A stretch of 64,000 nt of DNA from Thermococcus bergensis (GCF_020386975.1 NZ_JABFNK010000005.1:992001-1056000); one strand, 5' to 3'; shown: positions 21,101 through 29,851, numbered from the stretch's first letter. Notes: generated by a model from the sequence alone, not told the origin. Translations and numbers: made by a program.

Positions 21101-21877
21101 TCAATCACCCGTCAGTTCCTTAAACTTCTCCTCAAGGTTGTCAACGCTCACTCCTTTTTTGGCGAAGTAATTGATGATGTTTCTCAAATCACGATAAAGC
21201 AGTGAGAGTGCCATCCTATTCCTTTTTACCGTTGCCTGAGACCAGTCAATTATCACTGGCTTATCCCATATAAGGATGTTATACTCACTAAGGTCACCAT
21301 GAACCATGTCTCCCCTTTTCCAGAGCTTTTCAATTGAATCCATGACAAAGTTATAAAGCTCTTCAAATTCTTCTTTGCTGAGCTCTTTTTCCACGTCTTT
21401 TAATCTTGGAGCGGGGTATTCATCTCCGATAAACTCCATTATGAGCACGTTATTGCTGAACGCTATTGGCTCCGGGGCCCTAACAGCGTATTTCATGGCC
21501 CTCTGGAGATTTTTAAATTCCCTCCTGGTCCATACAAAGACAAGCTTTCTAATGTCTTTCGGCAGATACCCAATTCTTGGATCCGCTGCCAGATACTCCC
21601 ATATTCGCCTAAATTCAGTTGTATAGGTGCGATAGATTTTAACAGCAATGGGATTGCCCTCGGCATCAATGCCCATGAACACATTTGCCTCTTTTCCCGT
21701 TGAAATCACACCGAGCAGTTTCTCTATGTTTCCCCTTCGGTGGAAGTAGGAAAGAGTATCAACTGTAGTCCTATCGAATACCTCACTAAACACTTTATAG
21801 AGCTCACTATCCTTTTCTCTGTGTTCTTCTAATCCTAGGATGCGTGCTATTTCCCTATCTATGTCTTGAATTTTCAT
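21101..21877 (-). CDS. rio1: RIO1-type serine protein kinase/ATPase
   Basis: 258 residues. Nucleotide loop STGKEANVFMG near 58-68, Lys in IAVKIYRTY near 80, catalytic loop MVHGDLSEYNILI near 193-205 and metal loop VIIDWSQAT near 210 replace the DFG of ordinary kinases, as in all RIO1. It acts on 30S ribosome maturation. Six bp gap to aIF1A; clustering with aIF1A and the Dim2-like KH protein makes a small-subunit assembly group that is co-transcribed with topoisomerase VI. Confidence 0.95.
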   Translation of the reverse strand: MKIQDIDREIARILGLEEHREKDSELYKVFSEVFDRTTVDTLSYFHRRGNIEKLLGVISTGKEANVFMGIDAEGNPIAVKIYRTYTTEFRRIWEYLAADPRIGYLPKDIRKLVFVWTRREFKNLQRAMKYAVRAPEPIAFSNNVLIMEFIGDEYPAPRLKDVEKELSKEEFEELYNFVMDSIEKLWKRGDMVHGDLSEYNILIWDKPVIIDWSQATVKRNRMALSLLYRDLRNIINYFAKKGVSVDNLEEKFKELTGD

Positions 21878-21883
21878 ACTCCA

Positions 21884-22225
21884 TCACAGAGTCAAACCGC
21901 CAGTAAGGAAGTCCTGAGTAATCTTGTTCTTCCTGATAAGCCAGTCAACTTGGGTCCTTGTATAACGATAAACTATGTCTCCCCTCTCGTCGCTCTGTAC
22001 TTCCCATGGTTGGACTATAACCACATCTCCCACCTTAATCCACATTCTCCTTCTAAGCTTTCCTGGTATTCTGCATCTTCTAACCTTTCCATCTGAGCAT
22101 CTGACATCCATCCAGCCTGAACCCAGTGCTTGCTCCACTATTCCAAACACTTGGTTGTCCTTCGGAAGAGGAACCCTAATAACTTCCTCCCCTTCAAAAG
22201 TTCTGTTTTTATCGTTCCTTGGCAT
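21884..22225 (-). CDS. Translation initiation factor aIF1A
   Basis: 113 residues from ATG 22225, six bases after GAGGTG (the ATG at 22231 overlaps the ribosome site). S1/OB fold: [59 protein letters not shown]. Promotes scanning-like 30S initiation complexes. First gene of the leftward run that ends at 15969; the region 22226-22400 carries its promoter. Confidence 0.97.
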   Translation of the reverse strand: MPRNDKNRTFEGEEVIRVPLPKDNQVFGIVEQALGSGWMDVRCSDGKVRRCRIPGKLRRRMWIKVGDVVIVQPWEVQSDERGDIVYRYTRTQVDWLIRKNKITQDFLTGGLTL

Positions 22226-22402
22226 GAGCATCACCTCAAGTGGTTTGTTTGATAACTTTATAAGCCTAAGCTTTTGCAAATATTTTCTACTGTCCTATTA
22301 GGTGGGGTGTTTTTAAAATTTTTGCATGAACTCATTTAAACATCCACAAAATTGAAAAGGGGAGGAGTCTAAATTCTAATTACAAAAAGCGAGGGATGAA
22401 AT

Positions 22403-23584
22403 ATGAAAGAAATAATACTCCTCACGGGTCCTCCCCTTAATGGGCGAGATGAATATGCGGAAGACGCATTAAAACTTGCAAAAAACGAGAGCTTTCAGTA
22501 TTATCATGTGTTTGATTACCTGAAGGAAGTCGGAAGAGAAAAAGGCGTCAAAATAACAAGAAAAAACGTTTTAGACTTTGCAATAAGCCATCCGGACTTA
22601 ATGAACAGCATTCGAGATGAGGCTTTCAAAAGGATAAAAGACGAAATCGATAAGAGCGAAAAGGCATTTCATATAGTCTCAACCCCGGCCCTCTTTAGAT
22701 GGGGAAGTGGGAGCGTTTTGGGCTTCACCCTGAGCAACCTGAAGCTTCTAAGACCGAGTAGGGTCATCATAATGCTTGATGACATTCTAAGCGTCAGAAG
22801 AAGAATAATTCACGACAAGGAGTGGTTTGAACGCTTCGGAGAAGACAAAGAGAACATCAAGCTTACTACCCTTGTTATGTGGCGTGAGGATGCAATAAAC
22901 CACGTAAAGACCCTCGTTCATGAGCTTAACAAAGAGGGAATTCAAGTTAGATACGTCCTGCACTTTGGAATTAGACACCCGCCTCAGACGTTTGTAGATT
23001 TGATTTTCCATGAAAAAGAGAAACCTCTGGTATATCTGAGCTACCCCATGACGGGACACGAAGAGGAATACTATCATAGGGTTAGAGGGTTTTACGAAAA
23101 GCTCAGCAAGTACTTCACGGTTTTAGACCCCGGAGCGCTTGATGACTGGTGGATTGTTGCGGAGTATGATGCTCAAGTGGAGAAAAATCCAGAGGTGCAG
23201 AGAATAAAAATTAGGAACATCTGGGACGGAGAAGAGATAGAAGAGCTAGACAGAGAGGACATAGAACAAGCCACAGACATTTTGAGGAGGCAACTTGTTG
23301 AGAGGGACTTCAATCTAGTGGATGTAAGCAAGGCTATAGCGGTTTATCACTACGCTGAAGGCGTTTCCGCAGGGGTCATAAGTGAGATGGCGGAAGCATA
23401 TAGGACTCTCGGAGCTATCTATCTCTATTACCCATTTAAAAAGAGGCCAAGCCCTTTCATGGAGTTCTACGGCATGCAAAATCCCTCAAGGAGAACCATG
23501 TTCAAAGACGAAGATGAGATGATCCAAGCTATGGTTGAAGAGAAGGAGTACTGGACAGGGCGTGTTTATAGTAACCTTTATTAG
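22403..23584 (+). CDS. Kinase-like/deoxyribosyltransferase-like fusion, last residues replaced by an IS
   Basis: As it stands 393 residues. Residues 1-200 look like a nucleotide-kinase P-loop protein whose loop is degenerate (LLTGPPLNGRDEYAE in place of GxxxxGK[ST]). Residues 205-385 resemble nucleoside 2-deoxyribosyltransferases: LVYLSYPMTGHEEEYYHRV, then VDVSKAIAVYHYAEGVSAGVISEMAEAY, with Glu of the SxGxxxE pattern. The IS at 23558 was inserted in codon-level register near the end: native sequence was ...EYWTKAL then TGA (seen again after the right duplication at 24427-24445); the current reading ends EYWTGRVYSNLY. Probably still functional. Function unknown. Confidence 0.7.
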   Translation: MKEIILLTGPPLNGRDEYAEDALKLAKNESFQYYHVFDYLKEVGREKGVKITRKNVLDFAISHPDLMNSIRDEAFKRIKDEIDKSEKAFHIVSTPALFRWGSGSVLGFTLSNLKLLRPSRVIIMLDDILSVRRRIIHDKEWFERFGEDKENIKLTTLVMWREDAINHVKTLVHELNKEGIQVRYVLHFGIRHPPQTFVDLIFHEKEKPLVYLSYPMTGHEEEYYHRVRGFYEKLSKYFTVLDPGALDDWWIVAEYDAQVEKNPEVQRIKIRNIWDGEEIEELDREDIEQATDILRRQLVERDFNLVDVSKAIAVYHYAEGVSAGVISEMAEAYRTLGAIYLYYPFKKRPSPFMEFYGMQNPSRRTMFKDEDEMIQAMVEEKEYWTGRVYSNLY

Positions 23585-24426
23585 GGTTTTTGCCGAATTC
23601 TTTCAGGTGGTTGCCGTGATCCCCAGATGGGATCACAGACTCAAAGACCCTGAAAGCGTGGCATTCACAATTCTTGACGTTTTAGCAGACTTCGAATCAG
23701 AAGGAAAGCTGAAGAACCTGCCAAAATCCAAAAAATTTCCAGTAAAAACAATACTGGCAATACTCCTCTTTAAACAATACTACAACCTACCCCTCAGAGA
23801 CGCCCAGCACTACGGCAGAAAATTCTTCGGAGCAAACATTCACTACTCAACCCTCCACAACTGGGAGAAAAAGCTGAACCTCGAAGAACTGACAAACCAC
23901 CTCCTGAAAAAACTCCAGAAATTACCCTACGCCAGCACTCAAGCAGACTCAACCATTATCACAAATAAAAAAAGGGCAGGATAGAAGTTCAGGCAATAAC
24001 GAGAATCCTGCCGGGTTTACTGTATCCGGTTGCTGTGAGGATCACAACTTCTGAGAACGAGCTGATTGAACTCCTGCCGGAGGGTTCTGGGAATTTTTAT
24101 GCTGATGGGGCTTATGATTCAAAGAAAGTTCTGAACACTGTGGTGGAAAAGGGTTATCGGCCGATTGTTAAGAAAACTAAGAACCCTCCAGGTGGTTTTG
24201 GTAGTAAGAGGAGAGATAGAGTGTTTTCTGAAGAAGAGTACAGGCATAGGAATCCTCATGAGGGGTTCTGGGGTGCGTTTACAACGTGGTTTGGCAGTAG
24301 GATCCCCTGTTTTCTGAAAAAGACTACTGTAACCCGAATCCTGCTTGGGGTAATGTGTTATGGTCTGAAAATCCTCCTCAGAGTCAAATACTGTTTAAAT
24401 AACAGGGGGTGAAACTAAACACGCCC
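23558..24426 (+). mobile_element. Insertion sequence, IS4/IS5-superfamily, copy 1 (869 bp)
   Basis: Ends are inverted repeats GGGCGTGTTTA / TAAACACGCCC. The flanks GTACTGGACA (23548-23557 and 24427-24436) are a perfect 10-bp target duplication. Two further copies of exactly 869 bp lie at 40000 and 41113 in the same orientation; copy 1 differs from them at a handful of positions. The left end itself contains TTTATAG (23565-23571), a possible TATA. Family placement from the DDE pattern and the Y-x2-R-x3-E string, not from a search. Confidence 0.95.
23616..24412 (+). CDS. Transposase of IS copy 1, made from two frames by -1 shift
   Basis: Best start is GTG 23616, five bases after AGGTGG; frame 1 ends at 23984 (TAG). 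Frame 2 continues from just after the A7 run at 23967-23973: reading back one base gives KKGRIEVQAITRILPGLLYPVAVRITTSENE and so on to TGA 24412. The joined protein has DDE residues: Asp in TQADSTII, Asp in FYADGAYDSKK, Glu in YRHRNPHEGFW (YxxRxxxE). A hairpin GGCAGGAT/ATCCTGCC (23975-23982, 24005-24012) follows the A run. All three copies share the same split. The start codon sits in another hairpin, GTGATCCC/GGGATCAC (23616-23636). Confidence 0.85.
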
Positions 24427-24535
24427 GTACTGGACAAAAGCATTATGAACATAAGAGTCATTGAAAAGCCAAGAAATTTCTAATTTTTATCTCTTTTTCT
24501 AAAACAAGAATTAAGAGAAAAATGAGGAGAAAAAA

Positions 24536-25798
24536 TCACTTCTTGACCCATCCGCGGTCCTTCATTGCTTGGTAGACTCTGCTGACTGCGAGTACGTAAG
24601 CGGCGTCTCTCATGTTGATGTTCTTCTCCTTGTGTGTGTTGTAAACGTCCCAGAATGCCTTGCTCATCTTCTTGTCAAGCTTGGCCCTTGTGGTCTCGGT
24701 GTCCCAGTAGTCGCCGGTTATGTTTTGTACCCACTCGAAGTAGCTGACCGTAACACCACCTGCGTTACAGAGGAAGTCTGGGATAATGAGTATGCCCTTC
24801 TCGTAGAGGATCTCATCTGCCTCTGGTGTGGTTGGACCGTTTGCAAGCTCGGCAACGATCTTGGCCTTGATGTTGTCGGCGTTCTTCTTTGTGATGACCT
24901 CTTCGATAGCTGATGGTGCAAGGACGTCAACTTCGAGCTCAAGGAGCTCTTCGTTGGTTATTGTTGTTGCTCCTGGGAAGTCCTTAACGCTACCGGTCTT
25001 CTTCTTCCATTCGAGGACTTCATCAGCGTTGAGACCATCTGGGTTGTATATACCACCCTTGCTGTCGCTTACTGCAACAACCTTCATTCCGTACTCTTCG
25101 CTCATGATCTTGGCCATGTAGTATCCAGCGTTACCGTAACCTTGGATGGCTATTGTCTTACCCTTAAGGGTGTCCCATCCAAGAGCCTTTGCGGCTTCCC
25201 TAACGGTGTAGCTTGCACCTCTAGCTGTGGCGTCCATTCTTGCTACGATACCACCAACGCTTGGTGGCTTACCGGTTATAATACCGAAGGATGGGTCTCT
25301 TCTTCTTGAGATTGTTTCATATTCGTCCATCATCCATGCCATGATCTGTGGGTTAGTGTAAACGTCTGGAGCTGGAATATCGGTGTATGGGCTTATAACA
25401 TCATAGACAGCTCTTACATATCCTCTAGCAAGTCTCTCCTTCTCTCTGTCGCTCATTTCCTTTGGATTACAGATGACACCACCCTTACCTCCACCATATG
25501 GGAGGTCAAGAACAGCTGTCTTCCAGGTCATCCAAGCAGCCAGAGCCTTAACGGTGCTGAGTGTTTCTTCAGGGTGCCATCTAATACCACCCTTTGTTGG
25601 ACCGCGAGCCCAGTTGTATTGGACTCTAAATCCTGTGAAAACTTTTACAGAACCGTCATCCATCTCGACTGGAATGCTGACCTCAACAATTCTTTGTGGC
25701 CTCTTTAAAAACTCAAGGGCCTCTTCACTTATGTCCATATATTGGGCAGCTCTTTCAAGCTGCTTAACGGCAATTTCAAATGGGTCTTGCTCAACCAT
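24536..25798 (-). CDS. gdhA: Glutamate dehydrogenase
   Basis: 420 residues from ATG 25798, six bases after GGAGGG (an ATG at 25804 overlaps the ribosome site). Hexameric enzyme interconverting glutamate with 2-oxoglutarate and ammonia with NAD(P); a major protein in Thermococcales. Seen: [15 protein letters not shown] near 70, catalytic-Lys loop LPYGGGKGG near 101-109, [10 protein letters not shown] near 145, dinucleotide fold [10 protein letters not shown] near 213 followed by [14 protein letters not shown]. Similar to T. litoralis and P. furiosus sequences as I remember them. The IS copy lies 110 bp from its end, convergent. Confidence 0.98.
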   Translation of the reverse strand: MVEQDPFEIAVKQLERAAQYMDISEEALEFLKRPQRIVEVSIPVEMDDGSVKVFTGFRVQYNWARGPTKGGIRWHPEETLSTVKALAAWMTWKTAVLDLPYGGGKGGVICNPKEMSDREKERLARGYVRAVYDVISPYTDIPAPDVYTNPQIMAWMMDEYETISRRRDPSFGIITGKPPSVGGIVARMDATARGASYTVREAAKALGWDTLKGKTIAIQGYGNAGYYMAKIMSEEYGMKVVAVSDSKGGIYNPDGLNADEVLEWKKKTGSVKDFPGATTITNEELLELEVDVLAPSAIEEVITKKNADNIKAKIVAELANGPTTPEADEILYEKGILIIPDFLCNAGGVTVSYFEWVQNITGDYWDTETTRAKLDKKMSKAFWDVYNTHKEKNINMRDAAYVLAVSRVYQAMKDRGWVKK

Positions 25799-25844
25799 GT
25801 TCATCCCTCCAATTTAGGTGATTGGCGATACAAATTTGAGCAAT

Positions 25845-25868
25845 AGCCTATATAAACTTTTCGCCGAA
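25845..25868 (-). promoter_or_regulatory. Strong BRE/TATA promoter of gdhA
   Basis: On the coding strand: CGGCGAAAAGTTTATATAGG. BRE CGAAAAG is followed by TTTATATA, placed about 50 bp before the ATG, which leaves room for a start about 25 bp downstream and a short leader with GGAGGG. Confidence 0.75.
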
Positions 25869-25982
25869 AGTGGTTAGAGAACCGATATTTTTAAACAAAA
25901 GGTTATGTACATACATTTTCCTATAAATAAAAAACATCTAAAAAAGTTTTCTGATGGAGGAGCTCCCAGAGGCTTTTTTTAG

Positions 25983-26018
25983 CATACATCAATGCCTAAA
26001 AAAGTGTATTGACGTATG
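25983..26018. repeat. Imperfect inverted repeat between gdhA promoter and a C/D RNA
   Basis: CATACATCAAT (25983-25993) and ATTGACGTATG (26008-26018) pair at 10 of 11 positions with a 14-nt loop. A T7 tract precedes it. It lies in the 266-bp stretch 25799-26064, which otherwise holds only the gdhA promoter and no gene. Could be a regulatory hairpin or a decayed repeat. Confidence 0.4.
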
Positions 26019-26060
26019 GAAAGTTTTAACTATGTCAAAATATTTTAAAAAAGTAAAAGT

Positions 26061-26119
26061 GCCCTCAGCGAGAAGTCGGTCATCACCCTTCAGCTCACTC
26101 TTGTTCCAATCATCGGGAC
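26061..26119 (-). ncRNA. Probable C/D box guide sRNA
   Basis: On the minus strand: C-like CCGATGA (26116-26110, one base off), D' CTGA (26093-26090), C' GTGATGA (26086-26080), D CTGA (26068-26065). The D guide is 11 nt (CCGACTTCTCG), the D' guide 16 nt, spacer 3 nt. Three perfect boxes with correct spacing support it; the C box and long D' guide weaken it. The IS6-type element begins 12 bp upstream of it, and a TATA-like TTTTAAAA that could be its old promoter now lies on the far side of the IS (about 26930-26940). Confidence 0.55.
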
Positions 26120-26130
26120 ATACTTAATTA

Positions 26131-26911
26131 GATACTGTTAGGATAAGCTGTGGGGTGTCAGGTTTAAGTTACTGGCAATACTTCAGAAAAAGAAGGGGGA
26201 ACATGAAGTCTGAAACCATTATTTACTGGGTGGTTTCAGCCTTAAAACCCTTTCGTCGCAACAAAATCCCACCAGAAAAGAAAATCAGGGGAGTAGAATT
26301 ATACCTGCGAGGCCTCAGTTACCGGCAAACCGCCAGAATCCTCAAAATCAGTCACGTAACAGTCTGGGAGGCCGTCCAAAAACTCGCAGAAGCAGTTTAC
26401 AAGCCAAAAATCCTCGCAGTCAAAAAACAGCGAAACTTCATCGCAGTTGACGAAACAGTAATAAAAATCAACGGAAAGAAAAGATTCCTCTGGGCTGCAA
26501 TTGACGTTGAGAGCAAGGAAGTTTTGGCAGTCTGGATTACGACTGTTAGAAACTGGTGGGTTGCCAGGGATTTCATCCTGGTTGTTTTAAAGTCGTGTGA
26601 AGGGCAGCCTGTCTTTCTGGTTGACAGGGCTAGCTGGTATAAGTCTGCTTTTAAGAGTCTGGGGTTGGGTTATCTGCATGTGACTTTCGGGCCGAGGAAC
26701 AGTGTTGAGCGCTGGTTTAGGACGTTGAAGGAAAGAACAAAGCGTTTCTGGAATAATTTCAGGAGTGAGGACTGGAGAAGGGTTCATAGGTTTGTTTTTC
26801 TGTTTGCCTTCTGGTACAATTTTGTCAGAATTCATTCTAGTTTTGGTGGTCCGCCTGGTGATTTTGCTGAGTGGCTTCAGGAGGTGATGCCCCAGTTATC
26901 CTAACAGTATC
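26131..26911 (+). mobile_element. IS6-family insertion sequence (781 bp, ISPfu-like)
   Basis: Ends GATACTGTTAGGATAA (26131-26146) and TTATCCTAACAGTATC (26896-26911) are perfect 16-bp inverted repeats. CTTAATTA flanks it on both sides (26123-26130, 26912-26919), an 8-bp target duplication typical of IS6. Length and transposase fit the IS6 elements known in Pyrococcus. The intact duplication means a fairly recent insertion. Confidence 0.96.
26203..26904 (+). CDS. IS6-family transposase
   Basis: 233 residues from ATG 26203 after GGGGGA. N-terminal helix-turn-helix YLRGLSYRQTARILKISHVTVWEAV (near 30-55), then DDE catalytic core: IAVDETVIK (Asp near 84), VFLVDRASWYKS (Asp near 147) and RNSVERWFRTLKERTKRFW (Glu near 180). 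No interruption, so it should be active. Confidence 0.95.
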   Translation: MKSETIIYWVVSALKPFRRNKIPPEKKIRGVELYLRGLSYRQTARILKISHVTVWEAVQKLAEAVYKPKILAVKKQRNFIAVDETVIKINGKKRFLWAAIDVESKEVLAVWITTVRNWWVARDFILVVLKSCEGQPVFLVDRASWYKSAFKSLGLGYLHVTFGPRNSVERWFRTLKERTKRFWNNFRSEDWRRVHRFVFLFAFWYNFVRIHSSFGGPPGDFAEWLQEVMPQLS

Positions 26912-27092
26912 CTTAATTATCCCCAAATCTTTTTAAAACTAAACCTACAGCAGTGCCCATTATTTATGAAATTTTGGACAGTTGTCAAAAAACTCATGCT
27001 TACACCAGTTTTAAGTATTGCTCCCTTGACAAATGTCTAATTTCTAGGTTTTAGGTGGTTGTAAATCGCCTTTTGTCGAAATAAACTGAGAG

Positions 27093-27149
27093 AAAAATTT
27101 ATTAATGAAGAAAAACAGATACACACTTGCCGATATTAGTACATCGGCA
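27093..27149 (+). promoter_or_regulatory. Promoter and palindromic candidate operator of the NSS transporter gene
   Basis: A-rich GAGAGAAAAATTTATTAATG (about 27088-27107) is a BRE/TATA. Near the expected start, TGCCGAT (27128-27134) and ATCGGCA (27143-27149) form a perfect 7-bp inverted repeat with 8-bp centre, about 35 bp before the ATG: a likely repressor site. The rest of 26920-27090 holds no gene that I can see. Confidence 0.55.
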
Positions 27150-27184
27150 TATTTTTTCATACAATATTACACGAGGTGAAATGA

Positions 27185-27620
27185 ATGGAGCAAAGGGATA
27201 GGTGGGCAACCAAAATTGGTTTGATCTTAGCTATGGCAGGAAACGCAATAGGTCTCGGAAACTTCTGGAGATTCCCCTATCAGGCCGCCAAGAACGGTGG
27301 CGGTGCCTTCATGATTCCCTACTTTGTTGCACTGTTCCTCCTTGGAATACCCATCATGTGGGTAGAGTGGGTTGAGGGTAGATATGGAGGTAAGTATGGC
27401 CACGGTACGTTGGGCCCAACATTCTACTTAATGGCCAGAGAAAGCTTGAAGCCAAAGACGGCATTGATATTTGGTATGATCGGTGGTATGTTGGCATTCT
27501 CAGTTACAACATTGCTCAACAGCTATTATCTGCACATTATAGGATGGTCTGCAGCGTACACCTACTTCAGCGCAACCGGAGCATACTTTGGAAAAGACTC
27601 CGTGGAGTTCCTTATTAGCT
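27185..27620 (+). pseudogene. NSS (SNF) family sodium-dependent transporter, N-terminal part, split by an IS
   Basis: Start ATG 27185 after GAGGTGA. The fragment covers about 145 residues: WATKIGLILAMAGNAIGLGNFWRFPYQ (TM1 with the Na+/substrate-binding unwound helix), IPYFVALFLLGIPIMWVEW (TM2) and TM3, ending VEFLIS. Reading continues into the IS and stops at 27643. The C-terminal part resumes at 28560. Precise removal of the IS and one 7-bp duplication restores VEFLISYLGNNTQVFIFWG in frame, about 522 residues, the usual family length. Confidence 0.93.
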
Positions 27621-28552
27621 ACCCTAGTTCCCACCACCTGTGAAGTTGTATAATCTGTCCAGATTCACGGCCAGAATCGCCCCTAAAATCCTGACAGCTA
27701 ACCCCCTCAAACTAACACTCCTGCTCGGCCTCAGAAGAAACTCAGAAAACTTCGAAAACAAAGTCTCAATCCTCCTGCGAAAGTCAGACAAGTACTTGTA
27801 AAACTTCTTCTCCTCCAGATTACTAACCTGATTCTCCCGCTTCACCGGCGTGTAAACAACGCCAAACTTCAGGAATTCCTCCTGAAGTTCTCTACTAACG
27901 TAACCCTTATCCAAAAACAGAAAACAGCCAGAAAACTCCTCAACAATCACCCAGAACTTTTCCCTGACAACACTCACATCATGCTTATTCGCCGGATCAA
28001 CGGACAGCAAAGCCAGCAAATTTCCATCAGAGTAACAGGTCAGCTTGTACCCATAGTAAAACTTTTTTTAGAGGGAACAAACCCAACTGCGGGCTTTTCA
28101 GAGATGACTTCTGAAGAACCCTCCTTATCCTTCCTGTTTTTTCTGGCCAACTCCTTGGTCTGAATGGGCTTTGAGTCCAGTATTCTAACGTATTCTCTGG
28201 CGTGTTTTTTGAATAATTCTTCCTGCGCTAGGAGCAGGAGTTTTTCGTGCCTGTTCAAGCGTTCTGTTAGTTTGTTGTACCTGATTTTGGGGAACAGCTT
28301 CATTTCTTCGATTAGGACTCTGTAAGCGTGCTTGTAAACTCCGTTAAAGTGCAAGTGTGCTAGTATTGCGAAGGTTATTAGGTCGTAGAGGCTGATTATT
28401 TCCCTGTGAGTGTTTTTCGGGTAGTGTTTGCTGATTATCGGATAGATTTCGGATTTTATGATCAGGATTTCCTGCTGAAAGTTCATAACAACCACCAATC
28501 AACCAAAAGACTTAAGTGCTTATAACTCTAACGATCTAATGGGAACTAGGGT
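27621..28552 (-). mobile_element. IS982-family insertion sequence (932 bp, ISPfu3-like)
   Basis: Ends ACCCTAGTTCCCA (27621-27633) and TGGGAACTAGGGT (28540-28552) are perfect inverted repeats. Flanks ATTAGCT at 27614-27620 and 28553-28559 give a 7-bp target duplication inside the NSS transporter gene. The transposase is on the minus strand. Confidence 0.95.
27624..28486 (-). CDS. IS982-family transposase, split by a -1 shift at an A7 run
   Basis: Start ATG 28486, five bases after GGTGG. Frame 1 runs to TGA 28040 (ends GFVPSKKSFTMGTS); the rest of the protein is one base back: KKFYYGYKLTCYSDGNLLALLSVDPANK, on to 27624. The switch lies at seven A (28079-28073, coding strand) followed by G. Joined length about 287 residues fits IS982. 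DDE residues: Asp in RILDSKPIQ, Asp in LFLDKGYVS, Glu in RRRIETLFSKF. Either decayed, or expressed by slippage like the other IS of this window. Confidence 0.85.
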
Positions 28553-28559
28553 ATTAGCT

Positions 28560-29692
28560 ATCTCGGTAACAATACTCAAGTGTTCATCTTCTGGGGTATC
28601 TCAGTTGCACTCCTTGGTGTCGCAGTAGGACAAGGTGTTAGCAAAGGTATCGAGAGATGGGTTAAAGTAATGATGCCAGCTTTGTATGTGGCAGCTATCT
28701 TATTGGTTTTGAGATCTCTCACCCTTGGTTCACCAGTAAAACCAGAATGGAGCTCAATTAAGGGATTTGAATTCCTATGGGAGCCAAGATTTAGCGAAGT
28801 AACATGGCAATCAGCCCTTGCAGCTGCAGGACAGATATTCTTCACACTCTCCCTTGGTATGGGTATCATACAGAACTATGCCTCTTACCTCGGCCCAGAG
28901 GATGACGTTGCACTTTCAGGTTTGGCAACAGTTTCACTCAACGAGTTTGCCGAGGTTATCCTCGGTGGTTCAATTGCTATCCCAATAGCCTTCGCTTACC
29001 TTGGCCCAGAAAAGGCTATAGCAGGTGGTGTCGGTTTAGCATACATAGCTTTACCAAACGTCTTCATGAACATGCCAGCTGGACAGCTATTCGGTGCAAT
29101 ATGGTTCTTATTGCTCTGGTTTGCAGGATTCACATCAGCTATAGCTATGTACAATTATCTTGTCGCTCTGCTTGAGGAAGACCTCAAGATAAGCAGAAAG
29201 ACCGGTGCAGTATTTGTGTTTATACTCTACTTCCTCTTGGGACTTCCAGTTGTGCTTGACCCATCAAAGAAGGCTCTTGAGCTTTACTACCTCACAGAAC
29301 TTGACAACTGGGTTGGAAGCTATCTCCTCGTAGTACTTGGTCTCTTTGACATTATAGTTGCAGTATGGCTCTTCAAGCCAGACAACTTCTGGGAGGAGCT
29401 TCACAAGGGAGCATACATCAGAGTTCCAGAGTGGGTTAAGCCTATTATAATGTACATTGCCCCAATTTACACAATCATACTCCTTGGAGCCACCACAATA
29501 GACTACATCAAGGGAGGATACTTCAAGGCAGTCCCCAGCTATGTCAAATTGGCCGAATATGCCAACTGGGTCTGGTACGCAAGAATAGTGATGTTCATAA
29601 TACTCATCATTGGTGCCATTGAGGCATACATGGCCATCAAGAAGAAGTACGGCGAGGAATTAGCAAAGAACGAGGTAATAATAAAGCTCTGA
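28560..29692 (+). pseudogene. NSS family sodium-dependent transporter, C-terminal part
   Basis: Continues the gene begun at 27185: after the duplication the frame reads YLGNNTQVFIFWGISVALLGVAVGQG, KGIERWVKVMMPALYVAAI, and further membrane helices to IKKKYGEELAKNEVIIKL, TGA at 29692. About 377 residues with TM4-TM12. A late ATG-less fragment, so not expected to make a working transporter alone. GAGGTGGTGA at its end is the ribosome site for the small partner gene. Confidence 0.93.
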
Positions 29693-29703
29693 GGTGGTGA
29701 AAA

Positions 29704-29808
29704 ATGAAAGCAAGTGCTTTGGCATTTATGGCCCTTGCATGGGGCGTAATATTAATCTGGATGTACTTGGCAGTGGGCAAGTTGCTCAAGGCAGGGCAAA
29801 AATCTTAA
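29704..29808 (+). CDS. MetS-like small subunit of an NSS transporter
   Basis: 34 residues: a single membrane helix (ALAFMALAWGVILIWMYLAVG, about 5-25) and a basic tail KLLKAGQKS. It starts 11 bp after the NSS gene, with GAGGTGGTGA as ribosome site. Corynebacterium MetP/MetS shows that such tiny partners are needed for methionine/alanine uptake by NSS proteins; here the role is inferred from position and shape. With the large subunit broken it is probably orphaned. Confidence 0.75.
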   Translation: MKASALAFMALAWGVILIWMYLAVGKLLKAGQKS

Positions 29809-29851
29809 AGCCCTTTTCTTTTCTTTATAATATTTAGAGGAGGTGTTCTTT

